Positions 40,770 to 48,947 of a DNA stretch of 64,000 nucleotides are shown one piece after another. The notes beneath the pieces are model-generated. The model had not been told where the DNA came from and did not search any database. It saw only the letters and a program-made list of their open reading frames with translations. How positions within the stretch are numbered: the stretch's first letter is position 1; every line of letters begins with the position of its first letter. The stretch is from Phenylobacterium deserti (GTDB lineage Bacteria; Pseudomonadota; Alphaproteobacteria; Caulobacterales; Caulobacteraceae): positions 310,001-374,000 of the forward strand of contig NZ_QFYR01000002.1 of NCBI RefSeq assembly GCF_003254705.1, in the 5' to 3' direction. Position numbers and translations under genes: made by a program.

Positions 40770-42167
40770 TCAGCCTTGGCGCGGTCCGGCGCTTGGTCGC
40801 GGTCGGGCCAGGAGCGCCTGTCGTCGAGTGGGGGTGTAGCCGACGGCGGCGTACACCCCCGCCATGCCGCCGAAGCGTTGGCTCAGCATCGCGGCGGAGG
40901 GCAGGGCCGGATCCTCGTCGATGGCGTCCACGGTGATCCGCCCGGTGCGATCGAGCAGGGCCTGCAGGCCTGCGGTGAGCTCCGCGTTGGACCGGGTCGG
41001 GCGCGGGGGGCGGCGCGTGAACGGCCGGTCCCGCCGCGCGGCCTCAGCGGAGCGGACCTGGTGGGGCGTAGGGGCGTAGCCGATCAGCTGGTAGGCGCCC
41101 AGCAGGCCGCCGAACCGCGCCTTGTAGACGGACGGGGCGTGGGTGGCCGGGTGGGCCGCGATGATCTTGGCGGAGAGCGCGCCCTGATCGGCCCACGCCG
41201 TGCGGAGCTCGTCGAGAAGGGCGGCGTCTTCCATCCAGGGCTTGCGCTGGCGGCAGCTGGTCTGCGCGGCGTCGAACATCGCGCGGCTGATCACCGGCCG
41301 CCAGGCGCCGGCCAGGCGCAGGCGGCGCGTGCCCCGGCGCCGGCCCTGCAGGTCCTGGTGTGTCATCCCGTAGGTGTAGACGCCGCAGTACTTCTCGCTA
41401 CGAAGCACCGACTTGACCCGCGACTTGGTCCAGAGGCCGCCATGGAGAGCGGGCGTACCCTCAGCGTTGAGCAGCGCGACCAGTCCGACCATCGAATAGC
41501 CGCCGACCACATACAGCCGGAAGATCCGGCGCACCGTCTCCACCTCGGCGGCGGGGCCGGGCGTCAGGATCACCCGGTGTCCTTGCAGCGCCTTGCGGTC
41601 GCCGTCCTGGAGGAGCTGGCCTGGCGCGCCGTCCGGCATGACGATCCTGCGCCGCATTCCGTAGCCCGGCGAGCCGCCGACCCAATAGCCCTTGGCGGCA
41701 AGACCGTGCTTGGCTCGGATCACCTTCGCCGAAAGCTCTCGACTGTACTCGGCCGCCATGCCGCGCTTGATGTGCTTGACGAGGATCGCTGCAAACGAGC
41801 CGTCGTTTACGAACGGCTCAGCGCAGTAGACGACCTGCACTCCGGCTTGCCGGCAGAGGAACTCATAGTGGGCGCTCTCGTCGGGATCCTGGAAGCGTCC
41901 CCAGCGGCTCACGTCGTAGACCAGCACGGCCTCGAAAGCGCGGTCGCCCGACAGCACGTCCGTGAGCAGCTGCTGCAGCGCGGGGCGGGTCTCGAACCGC
42001 AACCCGCTGATGCCGGGATCGGCGTAGGTGCGGTGGATCTCGTACCCTGAGGCCAGAGCGTAGGCGGCGATCGCTGCAGTCTGCGCCTCGATCGAGTACC
42101 TCTGATGGTCCGTGGACATCCGGAGGTACTGAGCAGCGCGGCGGGGCGGGTCGAACGCACGGCGCAT
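40770..42167 (-). CDS. serine recombinase (resolvase/invertase family)
   Basis: A 465-residue site-specific recombinase. N-terminal resolvase domain with catalytic Ser18 in YLRMSTDHQ, then YADPGISGL and VLVYDVSRWGRF; recombinase domain from about 165 (GYWVGGSPGYGMRRR ... RIFRLYVVGGYSMVGLVALLNAEG ... SRVKSVLRSEKYCGVY). The C terminus carries two copies of a roughly 50-residue repeat (317-367 and 397-447), both ending RFGG..G.Y...GY.PT. It probably integrates or excises the neighbouring mobile DNA. Convergent with the LuxR-type gene, 20 bp apart. Confidence 0.93.
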   Translation of the reverse strand: MRRAFDPPRRAAQYLRMSTDHQRYSIEAQTAAIAAYALASGYEIHRTYADPGISGLRFETRPALQQLLTDVLSGDRAFEAVLVYDVSRWGRFQDPDESAHYEFLCRQAGVQVVYCAEPFVNDGSFAAILVKHIKRGMAAEYSRELSAKVIRAKHGLAAKGYWVGGSPGYGMRRRIVMPDGAPGQLLQDGDRKALQGHRVILTPGPAAEVETVRRIFRLYVVGGYSMVGLVALLNAEGTPALHGGLWTKSRVKSVLRSEKYCGVYTYGMTHQDLQGRRRGTRRLRLAGAWRPVISRAMFDAAQTSCRQRKPWMEDAALLDELRTAWADQGALSAKIIAAHPATHAPSVYKARFGGLLGAYQLIGYAPTPHQVRSAEAARRDRPFTRRPPRPTRSNAELTAGLQALLDRTGRITVDAIDEDPALPSAAMLSQRFGGMAGVYAAVGYTPTRRQALLARPRPSAGPRQG

Positions 42168-42265
42168 GGCGGCCTCGGCAGAACTCCCCGACGACCTACG
42201 CTACGCCCGCCGCTGCGTTCGTGGAAGGCGTCTGAGCCCGTAGATGGCGAGCGTATCGCGCTCCG

Positions 42266-42982
42266 TTAGGTCGATCCGATTTCCTGAGGCGCAACGGCGG
42301 ACCCCGCCCCCAATGGCGCCTGGCTGAGGAGCACCTGAGCTTCCGCCTGGTGGGTGACCTCCACATCGAGATCCACCCAGACCTCGCCGCCGATGTCCCG
42401 CCAGCGACGGCAGAACGCCTGGTAGTCGTTCAGGTAGCGGCGGGTGTCCGGGTCTACGAATGAGTCGAACACCATCGCCGCTTCCGGCGCGGTGCTGGCC
42501 TTCACGTCGCCCAGCCGGGCGCGCAGCTGAGGGTAGCCGTCGGTGATTCGGCGAGCGGCCGTCCGGCTGATCAGCAGGAAGCCCGTTCCGACCTCAAGCG
42601 CCGGCTGCAATCCGCCGTCCTCAGTCGCGTTCGTCGCGAGGATGAACTCGGGTTGCGGTCCCCGCGCCGTCAGCGTCTTCCGCGCGTAAGCCCCGCCGAC
42701 CACTTCCTTCCTGTGGTCGAGCAGCCGGAAGACGGCTTCAGGCGGGAAGCCAATGTCAGCGTCGATGAAGAGCAGGTGGCTTGCGTCCGACCCCAGGAAG
42801 GCGGCTAGCGCCGCGGCGCGGAACCTGCCGATCAAGGCTTCGCCGCCGCCGAGCTCGACGCGGAGTGGAATGCCGTTCGCTGCGCAGGTTCGGCGGAGGG
42901 CCAGCAGCGAGCTGAAGCAGGCCGCGTGGGCCATGCCGCCGTAGCACGGTGTAGCGACGGTGATAGAGGGGCGCAGCGTCAT
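42266..42982 (-). CDS. GT-A glycosyltransferase-like protein
   Basis: A 238-residue soluble protein. It begins RPSITVATPCYGGMAHAACFSSLLALRR, like family 2 glycosyltransferases, and has a DxD-type motif in HLLFIDADIGFPPEAVFRLL followed by VVGGAYARKTL. The C-terminal region (FDSFVDPDTRRYLNDYQAFCRRWRDIGGEVWVDLDVEVTHQ) is typical of a widespread uncharacterised GT-like group of alphaproteobacteria and phages. Substrate unknown. Confidence 0.8.
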   Translation of the reverse strand: MTLRPSITVATPCYGGMAHAACFSSLLALRRTCAANGIPLRVELGGGEALIGRFRAAALAAFLGSDASHLLFIDADIGFPPEAVFRLLDHRKEVVGGAYARKTLTARGPQPEFILATNATEDGGLQPALEVGTGFLLISRTAARRITDGYPQLRARLGDVKASTAPEAAMVFDSFVDPDTRRYLNDYQAFCRRWRDIGGEVWVDLDVEVTHQAEAQVLLSQAPLGAGSAVAPQEIGST

Positions 42983-43076
42983 CAGCGCATACTAGACCGA
43001 CGCCCTAGAAGGGCGCGAGCATCGATCCGACTGCAGTCAAAGAGTTGTGCAAGGCATTGTTATTGCGTTCGAAAAG

Positions 43077-43126
43077 CTAGATTGTGGCTCTGGAGGTCTC
43101 CCGTTCGATCCGGGAGGGCGGTACCA
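43077..43126 (+). tRNA. tRNA-His(GTG) 3' fragment, probable attachment-site scar
   Basis: Fifty bases fold as positions 27-76 of a tRNA: anticodon stem CTAGA/TCTGG around the loop TTGTGGC with anticodon GTG, variable loop AGGTC, T arm TCCCG-TTCGATC-CGGGA, 3' acceptor strand GGGCGGT, discriminator A73 and CCA. No matching 5' half (acceptor ACCGCCC or D arm) is found upstream. A73 without the G-1 pairing partner fits tRNA-His of many alphaproteobacteria. The fragment is not functional alone and probably marks the end of integrated DNA. Confidence 0.75.
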
Positions 43127-43474
43127 TCGCTTTCCTGTCGCCCCTCGGGCGTCGGGCTCTGAGCACCCACGATCAACTTGCCTGCGGTCGTGACCGTGGA
43201 GCGCGCGCCGTGTGGGGCAGCGGAGTGTTCCGCGTTACGCCGGGATTCGGTCCGACAGGCTCAGCGAGCTGTCGTGACCGCTGTTGAGGGAGCGCACGCC
43301 AGGTGCGGCCTCAATCGGCGCGCTCAGACGCAGGGGCCTGCCGCCGAGCGGCTTATGTAAGCGGAAGTCCTGTGAGGTTGGCAGCGCTCGACGGGCTGAC
43401 AAGCTCAGCCGGCGAGCTACCTGCCACCGCCCCCAGTCCGCCGCCTCCTGATGTTCGTTAAACGTCGATCCGGG

Positions 43475-43501
43475 TTGACGGCTGCGGGTCGTCGATCTAC
43501 C
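43475..43501 (+). promoter_or_regulatory. putative promoter of the small RNA
   Basis: TTGACGG at 43475-43481 equals the -35 of the Caulobacter housekeeping consensus (TTGACGS, 10-14 nt, GCTANA); TCTACC follows after 14 nt and keeps the CTA core. Confidence 0.4.
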
Positions 43502-43502
43502 G

Positions 43503-43583
43503 ATGGTAACGTTCACATTCCCTTTGATGTGACCTTTTCCTTTCCTTGGCGCCTCCGCCCGTTCACGGTCGGAGGCGTTTCTT
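43503..43583 (+). ncRNA. candidate small regulatory RNA
   Basis: A transcript from the promoter-like site would be about 75-80 nt: a first hairpin TCACAT(43513-43518)/ATGTGA(43527-43532) with a pyrimidine-rich loop TCCCTTTG, an unpaired CCTTTTCCTTTCCTT linker able to pair with ribosome-binding sites, and a strong intrinsic terminator. No ORF lies in it. The 5' end is estimated. Confidence 0.45.
43550..43583 (+). terminator. intrinsic terminator
   Basis: CGCCTCCG (43550-43557) pairs with CGGAGGCG (43570-43577) and is followed by TTTCTTTATAT. It is the clearest rho-independent terminator in the window, yet no gene ends just upstream on this strand. Confidence 0.8.
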
Positions 43584-43761
43584 TATATCGGCCGTAGGTT
43601 GTTGCGCCGCCTTAAGCCTAGGCAGGCGCGGGAATTGGGAACGTTCTCATCCGCAATGGCCCCGCCTTGCTCTCGGCGTTCTTCCTCTTAGATCCGCCCC
43701 TAGTTGGCCTTGGCGCGGAAATGTTGCAGGAGAGGGAAGGGTATCGATCGGGGAGATCGGA

Positions 43762-44814
43762 TTGGCGAAGGCCATCGGCCGCGGGCGCGGCCCGACGATT
43801 ATCGATGTCGCGCGCGTGGCTGGCGTCTCCAAGATGACCGTCTCTCGCGTCATCAACAACGAGGCCGGCGTGCGCGATGGCACCCGCAAGGCCGTTCTCG
43901 CCGCCATTCGCACCCTCAACTATGAGCCCAACATCGCGGCGCGGACCCTTGTGACTGCCGGTGAGGCGAGGGTGGGGGTCGTCTACTCCAACCCCAGCGC
44001 CGCCTTCATGAGCGACTTCCTGATCGGAGTGTTCGAGGAAGCCGCCGCCAAGGGCGTGCGCCTGACGCTCGTGAAGGGCGAAGACGGCCTGGCGCCGCCC
44101 GAGGCCGAGTTGCGACGGATGGCGCAGGGCGTCGACGGCGTGGTGCTCGCGCCACCGCTGGGAGAGCTGCCCGCCATCCGGCAGGTGCTCAGCGACGCTC
44201 ACCTCCCGACGGCGGTGGTTGCCGTGGGCCAGCCCACTGGCGAAGGAATAAGCGTGCGTATCGACGACTGGCAGGCGAGCCACGACATGGCGCGCCATCT
44301 CCTGTCGCTCGGTCACCGCCGCATCGGCTTCATTGCGGGCAACCCGGACCAGTCGTCCAGCGCGCTGCGGCTCGAGGGCTGTCGCGCGGCGGTGGACGCC
44401 ACCCCGGGCGCGGAGCTCATCATCGCCCAGGGCGCTTTTAGCTACACCTCCGGGCTGCGCGCCGCCGAATGGCTTCTGGACGAAGCCTGCCCTCCGACTG
44501 CGATTTTCGCCAGCAACGACGACATGGCCGCCGCGGCGGTCTCTGTGGCCCACCGCCGGCACCTGGACGTGCCCCGAGACCTCACCGTCGTGGGGTTCGA
44601 CGACACGACCGTCGCCACCACCCTTTGGCCGCCGCTGACCACCATTCGCCAGCCGGTCCGCCAGATGGCCGCGACAGCGCTGGAGCTGCTGATGGGAGCG
44701 ATCCGCAACGGCGCCCCGGCCGCCGGCGACCACCTGCTGAGCCACGCCCTGGTGGAGCGCCAATCCACCGCCCCCCCGAACCGCGCCCGAGCGCCGGCGC
44801 CGGCGCTGTCTTGA
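43762..44814 (+). CDS. LacI/GalR-family transcriptional regulator
   Basis: A 350-residue repressor started at TTG 43762, with GGGGAG about 7 nt upstream; the open frame before it is not protein-like. LacI HTH at about 11-60 (TIIDVARVAGVSKMTVSRVINNEAGVRDGTRKAVLAAI, hinge NIAARTL), then the periplasmic-binding-protein-like sugar domain (VGVVYSNPSAAFMSDFLIGVFEEA; FASNDDMAAAAVSVAHRRHLDVPRDLTVVGFDD). Such regulators usually control nearby sugar genes; the next gene holds only the C-terminal half of a sugar epimerase/isomerase. Confidence 0.92.
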   Translation: MAKAIGRGRGPTIIDVARVAGVSKMTVSRVINNEAGVRDGTRKAVLAAIRTLNYEPNIAARTLVTAGEARVGVVYSNPSAAFMSDFLIGVFEEAAAKGVRLTLVKGEDGLAPPEAELRRMAQGVDGVVLAPPLGELPAIRQVLSDAHLPTAVVAVGQPTGEGISVRIDDWQASHDMARHLLSLGHRRIGFIAGNPDQSSSALRLEGCRAAVDATPGAELIIAQGAFSYTSGLRAAEWLLDEACPPTAIFASNDDMAAAAVSVAHRRHLDVPRDLTVVGFDDTTVATTLWPPLTTIRQPVRQMAATALELLMGAIRNGAPAAGDHLLSHALVERQSTAPPNRARAPAPALS

Positions 44815-44878
44815 CGCCCTCCAGGCGCCTGCCGCCGGCCAGCCAGAACCGCAGCTGCCGCACGGGCGTTGTGCCGGC

Positions 44879-45793
44879 ATGGATCAGGATCGCGAACGCG
44901 CCCACCGGGCCTGGCGGCAAGCCGAACGGATCAAGCGGCTCTCGGACGGGCTGCTGCGCCTGGGGCCTTTGCGGCTAGGCGTCGACGGCGTGGTCGCCTG
45001 GGCCCCTGGCGCCGGCACCCTCTACAGCGCCGGCGCGGCCGGGCTGCTGATCTACGAGGCGCTGCAGGCGGGCGCCTCGCCCAAGACCGTGGCGCGCATG
45101 GCCGCCTATCTGCTGGCCGACACCGGCGCCTCGAGCGTGCCCTTCGTCGGCTGGGCCATCGACACCCTGTTCCCCGCCCACCTGATGGCCGCCAAGCATT
45201 TGCTTGAAACGGCGCTGGAATGGCAGGCCGCTGGCGGGGACGCGGAGTGGGCGGCGTTGGCCGACGAGCTCGCGGGCTTAGCCCTGGACCGCTTCATCGA
45301 TCCTGAGACAGGAGTGCTGCAGGAGTTCTTCGACGCGGAGTGGCGGCCGATCACTGGCGAGGCCGGGCTGGTTGAGCCAGGGCACCATTTCGAATGGGCG
45401 TGGCTGCTTGAGCGTTGGGGCGTCAGCCGTGGCGATACGCGCGCCAGGAGTGCGGCGCGCAAGCTGTTCGAACTGGGCAAGCGTGGTGTCGACACGGAGC
45501 GCGAGGTCGCGGTGAACGCCCTGTGGGACGACCTGTCGGTGCGCGACGCGACGGCTCGCCTTTGGCCGCAGACGGAATACCTGAAAGCAGCGCTGATCCT
45601 GGGGGAGGAAGGCGACGCCCTGATGGCGTGCCGAGGTCTGGCGCGGTACCTGGACGTCCCCACCCGCGGCGCCTGGCGCGACAAGATGCGGCCCGACGGC
45701 AGCTTCGTGGACGAGCCGGCGCCCGCGAGCAGCTTCTACCACATCATGGTCGCGCTCCAGGAGCTGTTCGGCACGGCGCGCGCAGCAGGCTGA
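44879..45793 (+). CDS. DUF4112 - AGE-epimerase C-terminal chimera
   Basis: A 304-residue fusion of two unrelated families. Residues about 1-111 are a complete DUF4112 membrane-associated domain (RIKRLSDGLLRLGPLRLGVDGVVAWAPGAGTLYSAG ... GASSVPFVGWAIDTLFPAHLMAAKHLLE). From about 112 on it reads as the C-terminal half of an AGE/mannose-6-phosphate-isomerase-like (alpha/alpha)6 barrel: LDRFIDPETGVLQEFFDAEW, EPGHHFEWAWLLERWG with the active-site His/Glu, LWPQTEYLKAALIL, and PASSFYHIMVALQEL at the end. The N-terminal half of the barrel is absent, so sugar isomerase activity is doubtful. It probably arose by an in-frame deletion joining two neighbouring genes. Confidence 0.85.
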   Translation: MDQDRERAHRAWRQAERIKRLSDGLLRLGPLRLGVDGVVAWAPGAGTLYSAGAAGLLIYEALQAGASPKTVARMAAYLLADTGASSVPFVGWAIDTLFPAHLMAAKHLLETALEWQAAGGDAEWAALADELAGLALDRFIDPETGVLQEFFDAEWRPITGEAGLVEPGHHFEWAWLLERWGVSRGDTRARSAARKLFELGKRGVDTEREVAVNALWDDLSVRDATARLWPQTEYLKAALILGEEGDALMACRGLARYLDVPTRGAWRDKMRPDGSFVDEPAPASSFYHIMVALQELFGTARAAG

Positions 45794-45874
45794 ACAGCGG
45801 CATCGCGGCGCTTGGGCGGCGCAGGCAGCTGTCCTAAGTAGGGCCAGCGCTTTGTCGCGCATGATGGGTGGGCG

Positions 45875-47209
45875 TTGGGCGCAGGATCGCAGTTGAACCA
45901 GGAGCGCAGCGCCGAGGCCAGCGAGCAAGTTTTCCGGCGCGTCCTGGTGAACACCGGCAAGCTGCTGGGCGGGCGAACCGTGAACGCGGTGATCAGCCTA
46001 GGCTACACCGCCTTGGCGGCGCGCGCCCTCGGCGTGCAGCCCTTCGGCATCCTTGTGCTGATGCACGCCTTTGCACAGCTGCTCGGCGACGTGGTGCGCT
46101 TTCAGTCGTGGCAGACAGTGCTCCAGTACGGCGCCGAGCCCTTGCAAGAGCGCCGGATCGGCGAGTTCCAGCGGGTGATCCGCTTCACCGCCATGCTCGA
46201 CGTCTTGAGCGGCGTGGCGGGCGTGGCGATCGGGGTGGCGGCAGCGCTCCTGTTCGCAGGCCCGCTCGGATGGGAGCCGGCACAGGCTCCCGCCGCAGCC
46301 GCATATGCGACTTCGGTCGCCATCATCGTCGCCGCGGCGCCGCTTGGGCTGCTGCGGCTGTTCGACCGCTTCGACATCTTGGCGGGGCAGGCGGTGGTGA
46401 TCTCCCTGGTCCGCTTGGCCGGCTGCGGTCTCGGTTTATGGCTGAACTGGTCGCTTGGCCCTTTTCTGCTGGTGTGGGCGGCGGGCACGCTCGCCGGATT
46501 CCTGTGGATGTGCGGCGGCGCCTGGCTCGAACTTCGCCGACGGGGACTGCTGGAGGGGTTCAGCTGGGGCGGTTCTTACCGCATCCCTCAGCCGGGGGTC
46601 TGGCGCTTCGCCTGGGCGACCAACCTCAACGCGACCCTGGGGACCGCCTTCACCCATCTGGTGACCTTGATGGTCGGCAGCGTGCTCGGGCCGTCCCAGG
46701 CGGCGCTTTGGCGGGTTGGCCGGCAGGTCGCCGACGCGATCGCCAAGCCCGCCAAGCTGCTGGTTCCGGCGCTCTACCCAGAGCTTGCGCGGCTGCGCGC
46801 GAGTTCCGGGGAAGCGATGATGTGGCGCCTCGCCGTGCAGATCGGCCTTGCCGCGGGTGGGGTCGGGATTGTGCTGCTGGTGGTCTCGACGTTTGCGGGC
46901 GCGCCGCTGCTGCGCCTCATCCTCGGAGCGGGCTTCGAATCGGCGGCCTCGTTGATGACCTGGCAGGTGGCCGCGGCCGTGGTGGGGCTGATCGCATTGC
47001 CGCTGGAGCCGCTGGTGATCTCGCTGGGCCACGCGGGCGCTGCGGTGCGGGTGCGAGTCGTCGTGGCGGTATGCTATGCGATCGCGTTGCCGCCGCTGGT
47101 GCGCCGTTTCGGCGTCGAAGCGGCCGGGGCGAGCCTGCTTGCGGCCTCCATCGCGCTGGCGCTGGGCATGCTCGTGCTGGTGCTGCGGCGGCGCGGCCGG
47201 TCCGCTTGA
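45875..47209 (+). CDS. polysaccharide/lipid flippase (MOP superfamily)
   Basis: A 444-residue inner-membrane protein with 12 or more hydrophobic helices and the polysaccharide-biosynthesis pattern at the N terminus (KLLGGRTVNAVISLGYTALAARALGVQPFGILVLMHAFAQLLGDV) and in the middle (TNLNATLGTAFTHLVTLMVGSVLGPSQAALWRVGRQVADAIAKPAKLL). It would flip a lipid-linked substrate. It is directly upstream of the acyl-ACP synthetase of the ceramide cluster and may serve sphingolipid or surface-glycan export. Starts with TTG at 45875 or 45893; neither has a strong ribosome site. Confidence 0.88.
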   Translation: MGAGSQLNQERSAEASEQVFRRVLVNTGKLLGGRTVNAVISLGYTALAARALGVQPFGILVLMHAFAQLLGDVVRFQSWQTVLQYGAEPLQERRIGEFQRVIRFTAMLDVLSGVAGVAIGVAAALLFAGPLGWEPAQAPAAAAYATSVAIIVAAAPLGLLRLFDRFDILAGQAVVISLVRLAGCGLGLWLNWSLGPFLLVWAAGTLAGFLWMCGGAWLELRRRGLLEGFSWGGSYRIPQPGVWRFAWATNLNATLGTAFTHLVTLMVGSVLGPSQAALWRVGRQVADAIAKPAKLLVPALYPELARLRASSGEAMMWRLAVQIGLAAGGVGIVLLVVSTFAGAPLLRLILGAGFESAASLMTWQVAAAVVGLIALPLEPLVISLGHAGAAVRVRVVVAVCYAIALPPLVRRFGVEAAGASLLAASIALALGMLVLVLRRRGRSA

Positions 47210-47240
47210 TTTTCGATCCGTATTGCCTGGACGTTTTGCT

Positions 47241-48947
47241 TTGACGATCACCCCGACTTCGCCTGGACGGCGCCTGCGCCATGCCGATTTTGCGACGCTC
47301 ACCGAGGCGCTCGACTATGCCGCCACGGGCGAGACCGGGATCAATTTTCATGACCTGCGCGGTCAGCTGGTCCTGTCGCAGACATACAGACGTCTGAGGG
47401 AGGAGGCGCAGGGCCTCGGGCGGGCAATGCTGGCGGCGGGGCTGGAGGCGGGGGACCGCGTCGGTCTGGTAGCCGACACAACGCCGGAGTTCGTGCGGGC
47501 CTTCTTTGCCTGTCAGTACGCGGGGATCATCCCGGCGCCGCTGCCGCTGCCGGCGCCGCTGGGCGGCAAGGAGGCCTACGTCGCGCAGATCGGGCGGATG
47601 CTGTCGTCGGCCAAGGCCGCGGCGGTGTTCGGGCCGGCGGCCTACGACGAGTGGGTGCAGGAAGCCGGGCGCGAAGCGGGCGCTCGGCTGCAGCTGAGCC
47701 TCGAGACGCTGCCGGACGGGGCGGGGCGGGAGCTGCCGGCCATCGCGCCGGACCAGACCTGTTACCTGCAGTTCTCGTCGGGAAGCACGCGGCATCCGAC
47801 GGGCGTGGTGGTCACCCACCGGGCGCTGATGGCCAATGCGGTGGCGATCACCCGCGACGGGCTGCAGGTGAAGCCGGAGGACCGGGCGGTCTCCTGGCTG
47901 CCGCTGTATCACGACATGGGGCTGATCGGCTTCCTGCTGAGCCCTCTGGCCAGCCAGATGTCGGTGGACCTGCTGCCGACGGCGGCGTTCGTGCGCCGGC
48001 CGAACCTGTGGCTGGACATGATCTCGCGCAACGGCGGCACGATCTCCTACAGCCCGACCTTCGGCTACGAGCTGTGCGCCCGGCGAGGCGACGGCGGCGG
48101 GCTGGACCTGTCGAAGTGGCGCATCGCGGGCGTCGGCGGCGACATGGTTCGCCCCGGGCCGCTGGACGCTTTCGCGGAGACCTTTGGCGGTTCGGGCTTC
48201 CGGCGAAGCGCCTTCGTGGCGAGCTACGGCATGGCGGAAGCCACCCTGGCGCTGACCATGGCGCCGCTGGAAGGCGGCCTGCGCACCGAAACGGTGGATG
48301 TGGACCGGATGGAGCAGGACGGCGCCGTGGTCGCGCCGCAGGGCGAGGGACGCGAGCGCAGCTTTGTGCGGTGCGGCCCCATTCTGCCGGGCCACGAGCT
48401 GCAGGTCCGCGACGAGACGGGTGAGCCTTTGGGCGAGCGTCAGGTCGGGCGGATCTTCGTGCGCGGGCCGAGCCTGATGCGCGAGTATTTTGAGCAGCCG
48501 GAAGCCACCGCCGCCGCCCTGTCGGCGGACGGCTGGCTGGACACCGGCGACCTGGGGTTCGTGGTGGAAGGCGAGGTGGTCCCGACCGGCCGGGCCAAGG
48601 ACCTGATCCTGCTGAACGGCCGCAACGTGTGGCCGCAGGACCTTGAATGGACGGCCGAGCAGGCGGTGGGCGCCCTGCGTAGCGGCGACGTGGCCGCCGT
48701 GTCGGTGACCGACGAGGCGGGCGAGGAGCGGGTGGTGGTGCTGGTGCAGTGCCGCAGCAGCGACCCGGACGTTCGCCGCACGATCACGGAAGACGTCACG
48801 GCCGTGCTGCGGGCCCGGCACGGGGTGGACGCCCAGGTGCAGCTCGTGGGGGCTCATGCCCTGCCGCAGACCTCGTCGGGCAAGCTCAGCCGCTCTAAGG
48901 CGCGAGCGCTGTTCGAATCGGGCGCCTTCGAGAAGACGGCGCGCTGA
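47241..48947 (+). CDS. fatty acyl-AMP ligase / acyl-ACP synthetase of ceramide synthesis
   Basis: A 568-residue ANL-superfamily enzyme. Motifs: YLQFSSGSTRHPTGVVVTH (phosphate-binding loop), WLPLYHDMGLIGFLL, ASYGMAEATLALTMAP, GWLDTGDLGFVVEGE and the C-terminal TSSGKLSRSKARALF with the catalytic Lys. The YHDMGLIG and fatty-acyl-AMP-ligase features suggest it loads fatty acids onto the dedicated carrier protein encoded 1 kb downstream. It adjoins the ceramide reductase gene with no gap. In Caulobacter the same neighbour is the acyl-ACP synthetase supplying serine palmitoyltransferase. TTG 47241 is taken as start; the frame upstream overlaps the flippase. Confidence 0.9.
   Translation: MTITPTSPGRRLRHADFATLTEALDYAATGETGINFHDLRGQLVLSQTYRRLREEAQGLGRAMLAAGLEAGDRVGLVADTTPEFVRAFFACQYAGIIPAPLPLPAPLGGKEAYVAQIGRMLSSAKAAAVFGPAAYDEWVQEAGREAGARLQLSLETLPDGAGRELPAIAPDQTCYLQFSSGSTRHPTGVVVTHRALMANAVAITRDGLQVKPEDRAVSWLPLYHDMGLIGFLLSPLASQMSVDLLPTAAFVRRPNLWLDMISRNGGTISYSPTFGYELCARRGDGGGLDLSKWRIAGVGGDMVRPGPLDAFAETFGGSGFRRSAFVASYGMAEATLALTMAPLEGGLRTETVDVDRMEQDGAVVAPQGEGRERSFVRCGPILPGHELQVRDETGEPLGERQVGRIFVRGPSLMREYFEQPEATAAALSADGWLDTGDLGFVVEGEVVPTGRAKDLILLNGRNVWPQDLEWTAEQAVGALRSGDVAAVSVTDEAGEERVVVLVQCRSSDPDVRRTITEDVTAVLRARHGVDAQVQLVGAHALPQTSSGKLSRSKARALFESGAFEKTAR

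Noticed and set aside
43020-43076. Possible 5' half of tRNA-His upstream of the fragment
   Set aside because: No acceptor strand ACCGCCC and no D-arm pattern found, so I did not call a full tRNA.
43136-43160. Hairpin CGCCC-CTC-GGGCG after the tRNA fragment as a terminator
   Set aside because: The stem is short, the loop only three bases, and no U tract follows.
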